From JACQAP01 sp035548375 (GTDB lineage Bacteria; Pseudomonadota; Gammaproteobacteria; Burkholderiales; JACQAP01): a DNA stretch of 64,000 bases. How positions within the stretch are numbered: the first letter of the stretch is position 1; the number at the start of each line of letters is the position of its first letter. The DNA is taken from contig DASZTG010000078.1 in the NCBI GenBank assembly GCA_035548375.1, positions 32,911-96,910 on the forward strand, in the 5' to 3' direction. The translations under genes were made by a program, and so were the position numbers. Shown piece after piece: positions 1 to 8,487 of this stretch. A model generated the notes under the pieces. It saw nothing but the letters and a program-made list of their open reading frames with translations. It was not told the DNA's origin and searched no databases.

Positions 1-34
1 ATTCGCGCGCTGCGCGTGATATTTTCAATTTCAT
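1..34 (-). CDS. gspJ: Start of a GspJ-like minor pseudopilin gene (partial)
   Basis: Only the first 11 codons are inside the window, reading MKLKISRAARE on the minus strand from an ATG at 34. The ATG overlaps the gspI stop codon in an ATGA arrangement, which suggests translational coupling. A short basic leader is what a type II secretion prepilin would have, and gspJ normally follows gspI. The diagnostic FTLxE segment lies outside the window, so the identity rests on position and the leader alone. Confidence 0.55.
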   Translation of the reverse strand, partial: MKLKISRAARE

Positions 35-429
35 CTGATGTTGCTGGTCGGCGGGCTGACCAGGAACCCGGTCATGCGCGCGAGCGATCGCGATTCCTCC
101 GGTTCGATGTATACGGAGATATCGACCCGGCGAAACGCGTTATTCGGCGTCCCGATGATTTCTTCCCGCCACGCAAAGTCGATCCCGCCCTGGCTAACTT
201 TTCCCCGCAGGATGCCGGTCGAGGGCCAATCGCCGCGAGCACGCTGCTCCGCGAGCACGTTCTGTGCGACCCAACCCGCAAAGACGTGCGCGCGTAAATC
301 GCTGACGGTATTCGTTGCCTGTCCCGCGGCCCGCATGGCGGCCAGCAATGCAATCGAGACTATGGCAAGCGCCACCAGCACTTCAAAGAGCGTGAATCCC
401 GCTTCTGTCGGGCAACGCCGCGGTCTCAT
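31..429 (-). CDS. gspI: Type II secretion minor pseudopilin GspI
   Basis: Minor pseudopilin that joins the GspI-J-K tip complex of the type II secretion pseudopilus in the inner membrane and periplasm. The ATG at 429 gives a short basic leader (MRPRRCPTEAG) followed by the prepilin peptidase site G|FTLFE and a hydrophobic helix (VLVALAIVSIALL), a textbook class III leader. An upstream ATG at 462 would give an unnecessarily long leader. The 132-residue length suits the family. The gene overlaps the end of gspH by 47 bases and the start of gspJ by 4, so the leftward genes form one operon. Confidence 0.9.
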   Translation of the reverse strand: MRPRRCPTEAGFTLFEVLVALAIVSIALLAAMRAAGQATNTVSDLRAHVFAGWVAQNVLAEQRARGDWPSTGILRGKVSQGGIDFAWREEIIGTPNNAFRRVDISVYIEPEESRSLARMTGFLVSPPTSNIR

Positions 430-937
430 TCGATTTGCCGTTCTCCGGGATGACGCGCACATCGCCGATGGGAGAACCTTCCACCGAGCACCTGGACGCG
501 CCCAGCGTCAGTTCGATGACGAAAGCCAGCGAAGGCCCCGAGGAGTTGAACTCCAGCCGCATGTCCTGCTGGGGCAGGGAATCCTCGACGCGCATGCCGG
601 TCAATTCCATTCCCTGCGGCAGCGTCCTCGGCCGCAGCGAATCGACGTCGTGTATTTCCAGCCATCCTTCATCGGCCGAGAATCGCCAGAACTTGTAACC
701 GGATTTGTCCGCCGTCCAGGCAATGCGCTTGCCGGTCAGCCGCGCCTCCGTCGCGGCAAGGCCGAGCAACTGGGCCAGCCTTTGCGTCTCCAGCCGCAGC
801 AAGGAGCGATCGTCAGGCCCGATCACATTGCTTACCAGGCCCACGAACAGGCCCATGATGATGATCACCACCATGATCTCTATGAGCGTGAATCCGCGCA
901 AGGCGCGTTTGCTGACGCTGCGCGCGGCTTCTCGCAT
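383..937 (-). CDS. gspH: Type II secretion minor pseudopilin GspH
   Basis: Minor pseudopilin of the type II secretion system. The ATG at 937 gives the leader MREAARSVSKRALRG, then the cleavage site G|FTLIE and the membrane helix IMVVIIIMGLFVGLVSNVI. The rest (GspH/FimT-like, ending with a C-terminal beta domain) follows to 184 residues. A start at 1012 is open but adds 25 residues of leader. It lies 43 bases downstream of gspG and overlaps gspI, consistent with the usual G-H-I-J order. Confidence 0.9.
   Translation of the reverse strand: MREAARSVSKRALRGFTLIEIMVVIIIMGLFVGLVSNVIGPDDRSLLRLETQRLAQLLGLAATEARLTGKRIAWTADKSGYKFWRFSADEGWLEIHDVDSLRPRTLPQGMELTGMRVEDSLPQQDMRLEFNSSGPSLAFVIELTLGASRCSVEGSPIGDVRVIPENGKSNETAALPDRSGIHAL
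572..579 (+). other. KOPS-like octamer (GGGCAGGG)
   Basis: Matches the E. coli FtsK-orienting consensus GGGNAGGG on the plus strand, pointing toward the dif site at 10554. It lies inside gspH. The function is inferred from polarity only. Confidence 0.4.
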
Positions 938-980
938 CGAACGGGCGGTCCAATGACGAATATGCAGGCGGGTCCAGGCG

Positions 981-1487
981 CTAGAGCGCCCAGGAGCCAA
1001 TATCCGCGTCATTTCCTTCGCCGCCCGGCGCGCCGTCGGCGCCGAAACTGAACAAGTCGATTTCGCCGTGAATGCCCGGATTCAGGTATTGGTAAGGGTT
1101 ACCCCATGGATCGCGCGGCAAGCGCTCGACGTATCCGCCGGCCTTCCAATTGGTGGGAACGGGAGATGTCGTGGGCTGCGCGACCAGTGCCTGCAAACCC
1201 TGCTCGGTCGTGGGATAGCGCTGGTTGTCCAGGCGATAAAGCTTGAGTGCCTGCATCAGGCTGGCGATGTCGTGCTTGGCTGCGACGATGCGGGCTTCGT
1301 CCGGCCGGCTGATGATCTTCGGCACGACCAGCGCGGCCAGGATGCCGATGATCACCACGACGACCATGATCTCCAGCAACGTGAAGCCGCTTTGCCGCGG
1401 GCTGCAACGTTGTTTTGCACTCTCGGATGACGCGCTTGCCTTCGCAATGCATTTCGGCGAGCAGTGGAATTTTGAACTTGCGAACAT
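981..1487 (-). CDS. gspG: Type II secretion major pseudopilin GspG
   Basis: Major subunit of the type II secretion pseudopilus. The prepilin site G|FTLLEIMVVVVIIGILAALV is followed by the family motif RPDEARIVAAKHDI and the Ca-loop/C-terminal region (LPRDPWGNPYQYLNPG, then FGADGAPGGEGNDADI). The only in-frame standard start gives a 33-residue leader (MFASSKFHC...), much longer than the usual 6-10, so a non-standard start closer to the cleavage site or a genuine extended leader is possible. It is first in the leftward gsp arm, divergent from gspC. Confidence 0.92.
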   Translation of the reverse strand: MFASSKFHCSPKCIAKASASSESAKQRCSPRQSGFTLLEIMVVVVIIGILAALVVPKIISRPDEARIVAAKHDIASLMQALKLYRLDNQRYPTTEQGLQALVAQPTTSPVPTNWKAGGYVERLPRDPWGNPYQYLNPGIHGEIDLFSFGADGAPGGEGNDADIGSWAL

Positions 1488-1910
1488 GAATTTTCTGGTA
1501 CCCCGAAGGGTCGATATGCAGGGTTGTCGATGGCCGCGAACGGAAAACGCTTACAGCGCGCGTCCTGGCTGCTTCGAAAGGCAAACAGATACTACCCGGC
1601 TTGGCCGTTCGCCTCCAATAGCTTCGAAGTTCGACAAAGAAATGGAAGGAAGCGAATTTTCAGTGTTCTCAAGAGGCGCACAGAATCTGAAAGGAGGGTT
1701 GGTCCGCCGGCCGGCGCCAGCCGCGTTCGATGACCCGAGAAGGCCGTTTGGCGACATCGATTTTTGGGGTCAAATCCGGGGTTTGCGATGTTATTTTCAT
1801 CAAGTTTCTTGTATAGATTTCAGCATTTACATGGTAAATTGTCGGTCCACATATTTTGGGGGTTCGTTTTCGCGCGGCGCTTATCGCGCCTGGAAATCGA
1901 CTGACTGGAA
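1488..1910. other. Divergent intergenic region between gspG and gspC
   Basis: 423 bases between the two divergent type II secretion operons, more A+T-rich at 1780-1870 than the flanking genes. It must hold the promoters for both arms. A TTGTAT hexamer followed 17 bases later by TGGTAA, near 1808-1836, is a weak sigma-70-like candidate for the gspC side. Open frames here (for example 1524-1733) lack start signals or family resemblance and are treated as non-coding. Confidence 0.5.
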
Positions 1911-2387
1911 ATGCAATTTTCTTTTTCCAGGACGGAACTCGCGCAGACGGCGGTAATCACTGTCATGACCGTCGCCGCATTGGCATTGCTCGCGGCGGTC
2001 GGAGCTTACTGGACCTGGCAATGGTTTGCGCCGCGTCCGGAACCGCGCGCCCCCGCGCAGGCGGATACGAACAGCCAGATATCGACGGCCCTGGACATGT
2101 TCGGGACCGCCCAGCGTGAAATGGCCGTGCCGGAGCAGACCGGGCTTGCGATTCGGCTGCTGGGCGTGGTCGCCGCCACCCAGGGGCGCGAGGCATTTGC
2201 AGTCTTCATGCTGGACGGCAAGCAGGTCGTGGCCACGCGCGCCGGAGAAGAGATCGCGCCCGGCATCAAGCTGTCCGAGGTCGCCGCAAACAATGTCGTG
2301 CTGGATCGCAACGGATCACGCGAATCGCTCGCGTGGCCTGAAAAATCGCCGGCACCCGACGCTTCAGGTCCGCGGGTGCGCAGATGA
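1911..2387 (+). CDS. gspC: Type II secretion inner-membrane protein GspC (short form)
   Basis: GspC links the inner-membrane platform to the GspD secretin. The 158-residue product has a short cytoplasmic start, one membrane helix (about residues 14-34, AVITVMTVAALALLAAVGAYW) and a periplasmic homology region (LLGVVAATQGREAFAVFMLD, then GEEIAPGIKLSEVAANNVVL). It ends there: the C-terminal PDZ domain of classical GspC (about 270 residues) is absent. It is followed 40 bases later by gspD, which supports the assignment. Confidence 0.82.
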   Translation: MQFSFSRTELAQTAVITVMTVAALALLAAVGAYWTWQWFAPRPEPRAPAQADTNSQISTALDMFGTAQREMAVPEQTGLAIRLLGVVAATQGREAFAVFMLDGKQVVATRAGEEIAPGIKLSEVAANNVVLDRNGSRESLAWPEKSPAPDASGPRVRR

Positions 2388-2427
2388 AAAACAAGAGCCG
2401 TGCATGGCCGATCGTGAATCGAAATGA

Positions 2428-4626
2428 ATGAACATGCAGCGTAGTTTGCGGGGTCGCCTGCTGGTCTGCGCAGTCCTGGTCGCGCTGATGACGCCGGCCT
2501 CGCCGGCCGACCGCGGGTCCAGCTCGGCGCCGGCGCGCGTGATCACCCCCGATCCGCTGCGCCCGCAGGTTACTGTGATTCCGGCGGCCGCGACCACCAC
2601 GAACGGCTCACCCACCCGACGCACGGATCCCGACCTGGTCACCCTGAATTTCATCAACGCCGACATCGAAGGCCTGGTCAAGGTAATGGCGGAGATCACC
2701 GGCAAGAACTTTGTCGTGGACCCGCGCGTCAAGGGCACGGTAACCATCGTTTCCGCCAAGCCCATGCAGCGCACGCTCGTCTACGACGTGTTTCTGTCGG
2801 CATTGCGCCTCCAGGGATTTGCCGCCGTCGAAGACCGCGGCATCGTCAATATCCTGCCCGAATCGGACGCCAAGCTTCACGCGAGCCCGACGCGCGCGCC
2901 CGGGGAGGCCAACCAGGTCTCCGGCGACAAGATCGAGACGCGGGTATTCACGCTGAAGTACGAATCCGCGGCTCAGCTCCTGCCCGTTTTGCGCCCGCTG
3001 ATCGCGCCCAACAATATCATCACGGCCTACCAGAACAACAATACCCTCGTCATCACGGATTACTCGAACAACCTGCAGCGGCTCGCGAAGATCATCGAAT
3101 CTATCGACCAGCCCAACGGCATCGATCCGGTCGTCATCCCGCTGCAATACGCGTCGGCCGTCGACGTTGCACAAACGGTCAACAAGCTGTTCGCCGAGAT
3201 GGGGCAGGGGCAGGGCGGGACCGAGCCGATCCAGAGATTCACGGTGGTCGCGGACGCCCGTTCCAACAGCTTGCTGGTGCGCTCCGGGGATGCGTCCAAG
3301 ATCGATCGCCTGCGCAAGTTCGTGGGCATACTCGATTCGCCCACGAGCGCCAGCGGCAACATCCACGTGGTGTATCTGAAGAACGCGGAAGCCGTGAAGC
3401 TTGCGGAAACCCTGCGCGCCATCTACACCGGCGAAAGCACTGCCCCGACCGCGTCGAAGCCGTTGACCACGACAACGCTGGGCCAGAATGCGACGTCGTC
3501 CACCAACAGCCAGACCTCCAGCGGTCCGACCTCGTTCTCGAACAACCAGCAGAGCTCGTCGTCAACCGGCAGCACGTCGGGGATCATCCAGGCCGATCCT
3601 GCGACCAATTCGATCATCATCACCGCGCCCGATGCGATCTATAACAACATGCGAGCCGCGCTGGACAAGCTCGACGTGCGCCGCGCCCAGGTCTATGTCG
3701 AAGCGCTGATCGTCGAAGTCACCGCGAACAAGGCGGCGGAATTCGGCATCCAGTGGCAGAGCTTGAACGGCCTGGGTGGCACCAGCACCCAGGGATTCGG
3801 CGGCACCAATTTCGGCACCACCGGCCAGAATATCATCGGCATTTCACAAAATCCCGGAACGGCCGGGCTGGGGTTGAACGTGGGGGTGGTGAACGGCCAG
3901 GTGACGATTCCCGGGATAGGCACGATCGTCAATCTCGGCGTGCTCGCGCGCGCCCTCGAAACGGATACCAACGCCAACATCCTGTCCACGCCGACCCTGC
4001 TGACCCTGGACAACGAGGAAGCGAAGATCATCATCGGCCAGAACGTGCCCTTCATCACCGGCCAGTACGCCGTTTCAGGCACGGCGACCACGCCCACACC
4101 TTTCCAGACGGTCGAGCGGCACGACGTCGGCCTGACCTTGCAGATCAAGCCGCAGATTTCCGAGGGTGGCACGGTGCGGTTGCAGATCTACCAGGAAGTC
4201 TCCAGCATCGACGACAAGGCAAACGCGGCGGGTGTCATCACCAACAAGCGCGCGGTCGAGTCGACCGTGCTGGTCGACAATGGGCAGATCGTCGTGATCG
4301 GCGGATTGATCCAGGACACGGTCAACGATGGCGTGCAGAAGGTGCCCTTGCTTGGCGATATCCCGGGGCTCGGCGCCTTGTTCCGGTACAAGACCCGCTC
4401 GCGCATCAAGACCAACCTGATGATATTCCTGAAGCCCACCCTGGTGCGCAATGCGGAAGACGCCGGCACCTACAGCGGCGAACGCTACGACTACATTCGC
4501 AGCGAGCAATTGAAGGCAAAGCCGAAGCATGATGCAGTGATACCGGACATGGAATCGCCGACGCTTCCTGAACGGCAGGCGACGCCGCCCAAGGCGCCTG
4601 TCAAGAACGCGAAGCCCGAACCGTGA
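2428..4626 (+). CDS. gspD: Type II secretion outer-membrane secretin GspD
   Basis: Forms the outer-membrane channel of the type II secretion system. The 732-residue protein has an N-terminal signal sequence, an N0 domain (LNFINADIEGLVKVMAEITG), N1-N3 repeats with typical YASAVDVAQTVNKLF and YLKNAEAVKLAETLRAIY segments, a Ser/Thr/Gln-rich linker at about residues 345-390, and the C-terminal secretin domain (VPFITG motif; VERHDVGLTLQIKPQI; VVIGGLIQD; FLKPTLVR). The stop overlaps the gspE start by four bases. The alternative start two codons on (MQRSLR) is equally possible. Confidence 0.96.
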   Translation: MNMQRSLRGRLLVCAVLVALMTPASPADRGSSSAPARVITPDPLRPQVTVIPAAATTTNGSPTRRTDPDLVTLNFINADIEGLVKVMAEITGKNFVVDPRVKGTVTIVSAKPMQRTLVYDVFLSALRLQGFAAVEDRGIVNILPESDAKLHASPTRAPGEANQVSGDKIETRVFTLKYESAAQLLPVLRPLIAPNNIITAYQNNNTLVITDYSNNLQRLAKIIESIDQPNGIDPVVIPLQYASAVDVAQTVNKLFAEMGQGQGGTEPIQRFTVVADARSNSLLVRSGDASKIDRLRKFVGILDSPTSASGNIHVVYLKNAEAVKLAETLRAIYTGESTAPTASKPLTTTTLGQNATSSTNSQTSSGPTSFSNNQQSSSSTGSTSGIIQADPATNSIIITAPDAIYNNMRAALDKLDVRRAQVYVEALIVEVTANKAAEFGIQWQSLNGLGGTSTQGFGGTNFGTTGQNIIGISQNPGTAGLGLNVGVVNGQVTIPGIGTIVNLGVLARALETDTNANILSTPTLLTLDNEEAKIIIGQNVPFITGQYAVSGTATTPTPFQTVERHDVGLTLQIKPQISEGGTVRLQIYQEVSSIDDKANAAGVITNKRAVESTVLVDNGQIVVIGGLIQDTVNDGVQKVPLLGDIPGLGALFRYKTRSRIKTNLMIFLKPTLVRNAEDAGTYSGERYDYIRSEQLKAKPKHDAVIPDMESPTLPERQATPPKAPVKNAKPEP
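3202..3215 (+). other. Two overlapping KOPS-like octamers
   Basis: GGGCAGGG occurs at 3202-3209 and again at 3208-3215 on the plus strand, inside gspD. Both fit GGGNAGGG and both point toward dif. Confidence 0.45.
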
Positions 4627-6095
4627 GCGCCGCCACCAAGGTTTCGTACGCGTTTGCCAAGGCAAACGGCGTCGTCGTGACCTCGATACGCGATGGCGTC
4701 GCCCAGGTCGCCGTCCGCAAGGGTGCCGCGCCTGCCGCGCTGTCCGAATTGCGGCGCACGCTAGGTGTTCCGCTGCAGGCTCATCGCGTCGAACCCGCCC
4801 AATTCGACGAAGTGATCACGGCTGCATACAACGGCGCCGACGTCGGCGCGGCGGCACTCGCCGACGACCTCGCGCAGGACCAGGACCTGTCCAGGCTGCT
4901 GCAGGAAATCCCGCGCATCGAAGACCTGCTCGAAAGCCAGGATGACGCGCCGGTCATCCGGCTGATTAATGCGCTGTTCACGCAGGCCTTGCGCAGCGGC
5001 GCCTCCGACATCCACATCGAGCCGTTCGAGACGCGTTCCGTGGTGCGCTTGCGCATCGACGGCTCGCTGCGGGACCTGATCGAGCCCGCGCGTGCGTTGC
5101 ACAGTGCCATCGTTTCGCGCGTGAAAATCATGGCGCAGCTCGACATCGCCGAGAAACGCCTGCCGCAGGATGGTCGCATCACGTTGCGCATCGCCGGCAA
5201 GCCCGTCGACGTACGCGTATCGACCATTCCCACCGGCCATGGAGAGCGGGTGGTGCTGCGCTTGCTGGACAAGCAGACCGGCCGGCTGGACCTGACCAAG
5301 CTGGGCATGGACGACGCAACGCTGGCCCGCATGGACCGCCTGATCCTGGAGCCGCACGGAATCATGCTGGTCACCGGGCCGACCGGCTCAGGCAAGACCA
5401 CAACGCTCTATGCCGCGCTGTCACGGCTCGATGCGGCCACCCTGAACATCATGACGGTGGAAGATCCCATCGAGTACGACCTGGACGGCATCAGCCAGAC
5501 GCAGGTCAATTCGCGCATCGAGATGAATTTCGCGCGCGCCCTGCGCACCATCCTGCGCCAGGATCCCGACGTCGTGATGATCGGCGAGATCCGCGACCTG
5601 GAAACCGCGCAGATCGCGGTGCAGGCGAGCCTGACGGGCCATCTGGTGTTTGCCACCCTGCATACGAACGACGCCGTCAGCGCGGTCACGCGCCTGGTGG
5701 ACATGGGCGTGGAGCCTTTCCTGCTCGCCTCGAGCCTGATCGGCGTGGGCGCGCAACGCCTGGTGCGCAAGCTATGCCCGGATTGCCGCAAGCCTTTTGC
5801 CGCGGACGCATCGCAGTTGAAGACGCTCGGCCTGCCTCCCGTCGAAGGAAGCTTCTATTCGGCGCACGGCTGCAATGCCTGCAACGGATCGGGATATCGC
5901 GGCCGCACCGGCATCTACGAGCTGGTGACGGTGGACGAAGACCTGAGGCGCCTGATCCACGACCGCAGTTCAGAGCAAACGCTGCGCGCACACGTCGTTT
6001 CCCGCGGCATGCGTTCGCTGCGCGACGACGGCATGCGCTGGGCGGCGCAGGGAATCATCAGCCTCGAAGAAGTCGTGCGCGTGACGCGCGAGTAA
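4623..6095 (+). CDS. gspE: Type II secretion ATPase GspE
   Basis: Cytoplasmic ATPase that powers pseudopilus assembly. The 490-residue protein has an N-terminal GspE domain and a catalytic core with Walker A GPTGSGKTTTLYAALSRLD, an Asp box (MTVEDPIEYDLDG), Walker B (DPDVVMIGEIRDLETA) and a His box (GHLVFATLHTNDA). The tetracysteine zinc element (CPDC...CNAC) is present near the C-terminus. It starts inside the gspD stop codon (GTGA overlap, GTG start), so translation is probably coupled. gspF follows 20 bases downstream. Confidence 0.96.
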   Translation: MSAATKVSYAFAKANGVVVTSIRDGVAQVAVRKGAAPAALSELRRTLGVPLQAHRVEPAQFDEVITAAYNGADVGAAALADDLAQDQDLSRLLQEIPRIEDLLESQDDAPVIRLINALFTQALRSGASDIHIEPFETRSVVRLRIDGSLRDLIEPARALHSAIVSRVKIMAQLDIAEKRLPQDGRITLRIAGKPVDVRVSTIPTGHGERVVLRLLDKQTGRLDLTKLGMDDATLARMDRLILEPHGIMLVTGPTGSGKTTTLYAALSRLDAATLNIMTVEDPIEYDLDGISQTQVNSRIEMNFARALRTILRQDPDVVMIGEIRDLETAQIAVQASLTGHLVFATLHTNDAVSAVTRLVDMGVEPFLLASSLIGVGAQRLVRKLCPDCRKPFAADASQLKTLGLPPVEGSFYSAHGCNACNGSGYRGRTGIYELVTVDEDLRRLIHDRSSEQTLRAHVVSRGMRSLRDDGMRWAAQGIISLEEVVRVTRE

Positions 6096-6115
6096 GCGGC
6101 TCCGCCAGGCCGAAC

Positions 6116-7321
6116 ATGGAAGCCTTCCGCTATCAGGCGCTGGACGCTTCGGGACGCACGGTCTCGGGCGTCATCCAGGCCGACAACGCGCGCCAGGCGC
6201 GCACCCAGCTGCGCGCCCAGGGATTGCTTCCTTCGGTCGTCGACCAGGTGCATGCGCGCGCGCGCGCCCGGCAAAGCTGGGCGCGCGGCATCTCGTCGGC
6301 CGAACTGAGCCTGCTCACGCGCCAGATGGCCACGCTGCTCGACTCCGGGCTCACCATAGAGCGCGCATTGAATGCGCTGATCGAGTCGTCGACGGAATCG
6401 CAGACCCGCGAAGTGCTGACCGGCGTAAAAGCAGAGGTCACCGCGGGCCTGTCGCTCGCCGGCGCACTGGGCGAGTACGACCGCAGCTTTCCGGATTTTT
6501 ATCGGGCGCTCGTGCATGGCGGCGAAGAGTCCGGCGCCTTGCCGACGGTGCTGCAACACCTGGCGGACTACCTGGACGCACGCCACGCGCTGAAGCAGAA
6601 GACCGGCCTCGCGCTGCTGTATCCCCTGCTGGTGACGCTCGTGGCCCTCGCGATCGTGACGGGCCTGCTGGTCTATGTGGTTCCGCAGGTCGTGCAGGTG
6701 TTCCAGCAATCCCGCCAAAGCCTGCCGATGCTCACGCGCGCGCTGATCGTCCTGAGCGACTTCCTGCGCGCGGCGTGGCCGTACTTGCTGGCGACCGGCA
6801 TCGCATTGGCCGCGTTGGCGCGCTGGACGCTGCGCAGCGAATCGGCGCAATTCCGATTGCACGCCATGCTGCTGGGCTTGCCGTGGGCGGGCAAGCTGAT
6901 ACGGGGAATCAATACTTCGCGATTCGCCAGCACGCTTGCAATCCTGGTCGGAGGAGGGGTGCCTTTATTGTCGGCCCTGAAATCCGGGCAGCGCGTCGTC
7001 ACCAACCTGGTCATGCGCCGGGCCATCGAGCACTCGATCGAGCGGGTCCGCGAAGGGACGAGCCTTGCGCGATCGCTTGGGGAAACGCGTGCATTCCCCC
7101 CCTTGCTGATCCACCTGGTCGCCAGCGGGGAGATGAGCGGCAAGCTGCAGCACATGCTCAACCGCGCGGCACAACTCGAGAACCAGGCCCTGGAGCGACG
7201 GCTCGCCGTGTTTCTCACATTGCTCGAGCCCGTCATGATCCTGGTGATGGGCGCCGTCGTCCTGCTGATCGTGCTCGCGATCCTGCTGCCGATCATCCAG
7301 ATCAACCAGCTCGTTCGCTAG
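6116..7321 (+). CDS. gspF: Type II secretion inner-membrane platform protein GspF
   Basis: Polytopic inner-membrane protein that couples GspE to the pseudopilus. The ATG at 6116 gives MEAFRYQALDASGRTVSGVI, the canonical GspF N-terminus, and 401 residues. Two tandem T2SSF domains are visible (ELSLLTRQMATLLDSGLTIE and FASTLAILVGGGVPLLSALK) with three membrane helices (around LALLYPLLVTLVALAIVTGL, YLLATGIALAALA and PVMILVMGAVVLLIVLAILL). It ends the rightward gsp arm; the gap to the next gene is 184 bases. Confidence 0.95.
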   Translation: MEAFRYQALDASGRTVSGVIQADNARQARTQLRAQGLLPSVVDQVHARARARQSWARGISSAELSLLTRQMATLLDSGLTIERALNALIESSTESQTREVLTGVKAEVTAGLSLAGALGEYDRSFPDFYRALVHGGEESGALPTVLQHLADYLDARHALKQKTGLALLYPLLVTLVALAIVTGLLVYVVPQVVQVFQQSRQSLPMLTRALIVLSDFLRAAWPYLLATGIALAALARWTLRSESAQFRLHAMLLGLPWAGKLIRGINTSRFASTLAILVGGGVPLLSALKSGQRVVTNLVMRRAIEHSIERVREGTSLARSLGETRAFPPLLIHLVASGEMSGKLQHMLNRAAQLENQALERRLAVFLTLLEPVMILVMGAVVLLIVLAILLPIIQINQLVR

Positions 7322-7420
7322 TCGGGCCATCCGATCCGGCGGGCAGGATGTTTTTGTGCGACGCCACAAATTGAGCCAATACCTGCCATAGCGGTAGAAG
7401 TTGGTCACGCATCCGCATAA

Positions 7421-7445
7421 TTCATTTACATATTTTCATTTACAT
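7421..7445 (+). repeat. Short direct repeat upstream of the beta-barrel gene
   Basis: The 11-mer TTCATTTACAT occurs twice, at 7421-7431 and 7435-7445 (14-base period), in an A+T-rich patch 60-85 bases before the GTG start of the outer-membrane protein gene. It could be a regulator site or part of the promoter; no canonical -35/-10 pair is clear. Confidence 0.35.
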
Positions 7446-7505
7446 CGCGCGCACATTCGGGTACAACTGGCGCGGTACGGATTTTCAACCCGAGAGGAGG
7501 CTCGT

Positions 7506-8207
7506 GTGAACAACCAAGTTTTGAGAGGTCTGGTATTTCTCGCGCTCGTCGGCATCGCGGGAGGCGCAAGCGCGGCATCTCCCTATGACAAGGCAACCGA
7601 AGCAAAAACGCCGTGGTACATCGGAGTGGGGATCGGATATACCAGCGCAAATATTCCGAGCCAGACAATCGATTCGATCAGTTCCCAGCTCGCCGTGGTC
7701 AACGGCGCTTCCAGCACCATCATCGACAAGGACAGGAAGTCGACCGGCCTGAAATTCGCGCTGGGCTACGATTTCAGTCGCTACTACGGGCTTGAGGCCG
7801 GCTACGCTTACCTGGGCGAGACCAAGGCGGACATGGATTTCCGCGCTGGCGCGCCCATCACCACGTCCGTGGGCACGTTCAACATGAAGTACAAGATGTC
7901 CGCCTATTACCTGGACCTGGTCGGCAATCTGCCGCTGAACAACAAGTGGACCCTTACCGGCCGCGTCGGTGCCGCTTATGGCAAGACCAGCAGCGATTTC
8001 AATGGCCAGCCGACGACCATCACGCTTTCCAGCAACGACAAGTCCGAAGGAAAAGTCCGGGAAAAATTCGGGGCAGGGGTCGTCTACAACATCAATACGT
8101 CTTTCGGCGTGAAAGCGGAATGGGAGCATTACAAGCTGCCGGACCCGCTCAGCGACGAGAAATTCAATGTCGACACGGCGATGATATCGGTGCTGTATCA
8201 CTTCTGA
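7506..8207 (+). CDS. Outer-membrane beta-barrel protein (OmpA/OmpW-like fold)
   Basis: Predicted exported outer-membrane protein of 233 residues. The GTG start at 7506 is chosen because GAGGAGG lies 6 bases upstream and it yields a clean signal peptide (LRGLVFLALVGIAGGASA|ASPYD). The mature part alternates hydrophobic residues in beta-strand style (WYIGVGIGYTSANI, GLKFALGYDFSRYYGLEAGY, TLTGRVGAAYGKT, VKAEWEHYK) and ends in Phe after VLYH, the usual barrel-assembly signal. This is an eight-strand-type barrel; the physiological role is unknown. It is monocistronic and followed by a hairpin. Confidence 0.85.
   Translation: MNNQVLRGLVFLALVGIAGGASAASPYDKATEAKTPWYIGVGIGYTSANIPSQTIDSISSQLAVVNGASSTIIDKDRKSTGLKFALGYDFSRYYGLEAGYAYLGETKADMDFRAGAPITTSVGTFNMKYKMSAYYLDLVGNLPLNNKWTLTGRVGAAYGKTSSDFNGQPTTITLSSNDKSEGKVREKFGAGVVYNINTSFGVKAEWEHYKLPDPLSDEKFNVDTAMISVLYHF
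8071..8078 (+). other. KOPS-like octamer (GGGCAGGG)
   Basis: Plus-strand match to GGGNAGGG inside the beta-barrel gene, 2.5 kb left of dif and pointing to it. Confidence 0.45.
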
Positions 8208-8223
8208 TCCGGGCAATTGAAAT

Positions 8224-8246
8224 GCGGCGGGCCTGGGGCCCGTCGC
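8224..8246 (+). terminator. Hairpin after the beta-barrel gene
   Basis: Arms 8224-8233 and 8237-8246 pair over 10 positions (one G-T wobble) around a 3-base loop, 17 bases after the stop codon. No T-tract follows, so it may be a weak or Rho-assisted terminator or simply an mRNA 3'-end stabiliser. Confidence 0.4.
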
Positions 8247-8372
8247 GAACCCGGCTCGCCAGGAGTCTGGCAGGGCCTGCTCGAAGCGCAAAGGCTGAGC
8301 GTCGAAGGGGAAAGTAGTCCCTGGTTTCATCGCTACAGGTACGTCCTCGAACTGCGTACAATTCGCGCTCCT

Positions 8373-8463
8373 GCCCGGATGGTGAAACTGGTATACACAA
8401 GGGACTTAAAATCCCTCGGGCCTTTAAAAGCCCATGCCGGTTCGACCCCGGCTCCGGGCACCA
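8373..8463 (+). tRNA. tRNA-Leu (anticodon UAA)
   Basis: A 91-base class II tRNA with an encoded CCA. The acceptor stem GCCCGGA (8373-8379) pairs with TCCGGGC (8453-8459), the discriminator is A and CCA is at 8461-8463. The anticodon loop reads CTTAAAA, giving UAA for leucine. A long variable arm (CTCGGGCCTTTAAAAGCCC region) and the T-loop GGTTCGACCC are present. Confidence 0.97.
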
Positions 8464-8487
8464 CCTTCCTGAGCCACCCCGTTTTTC

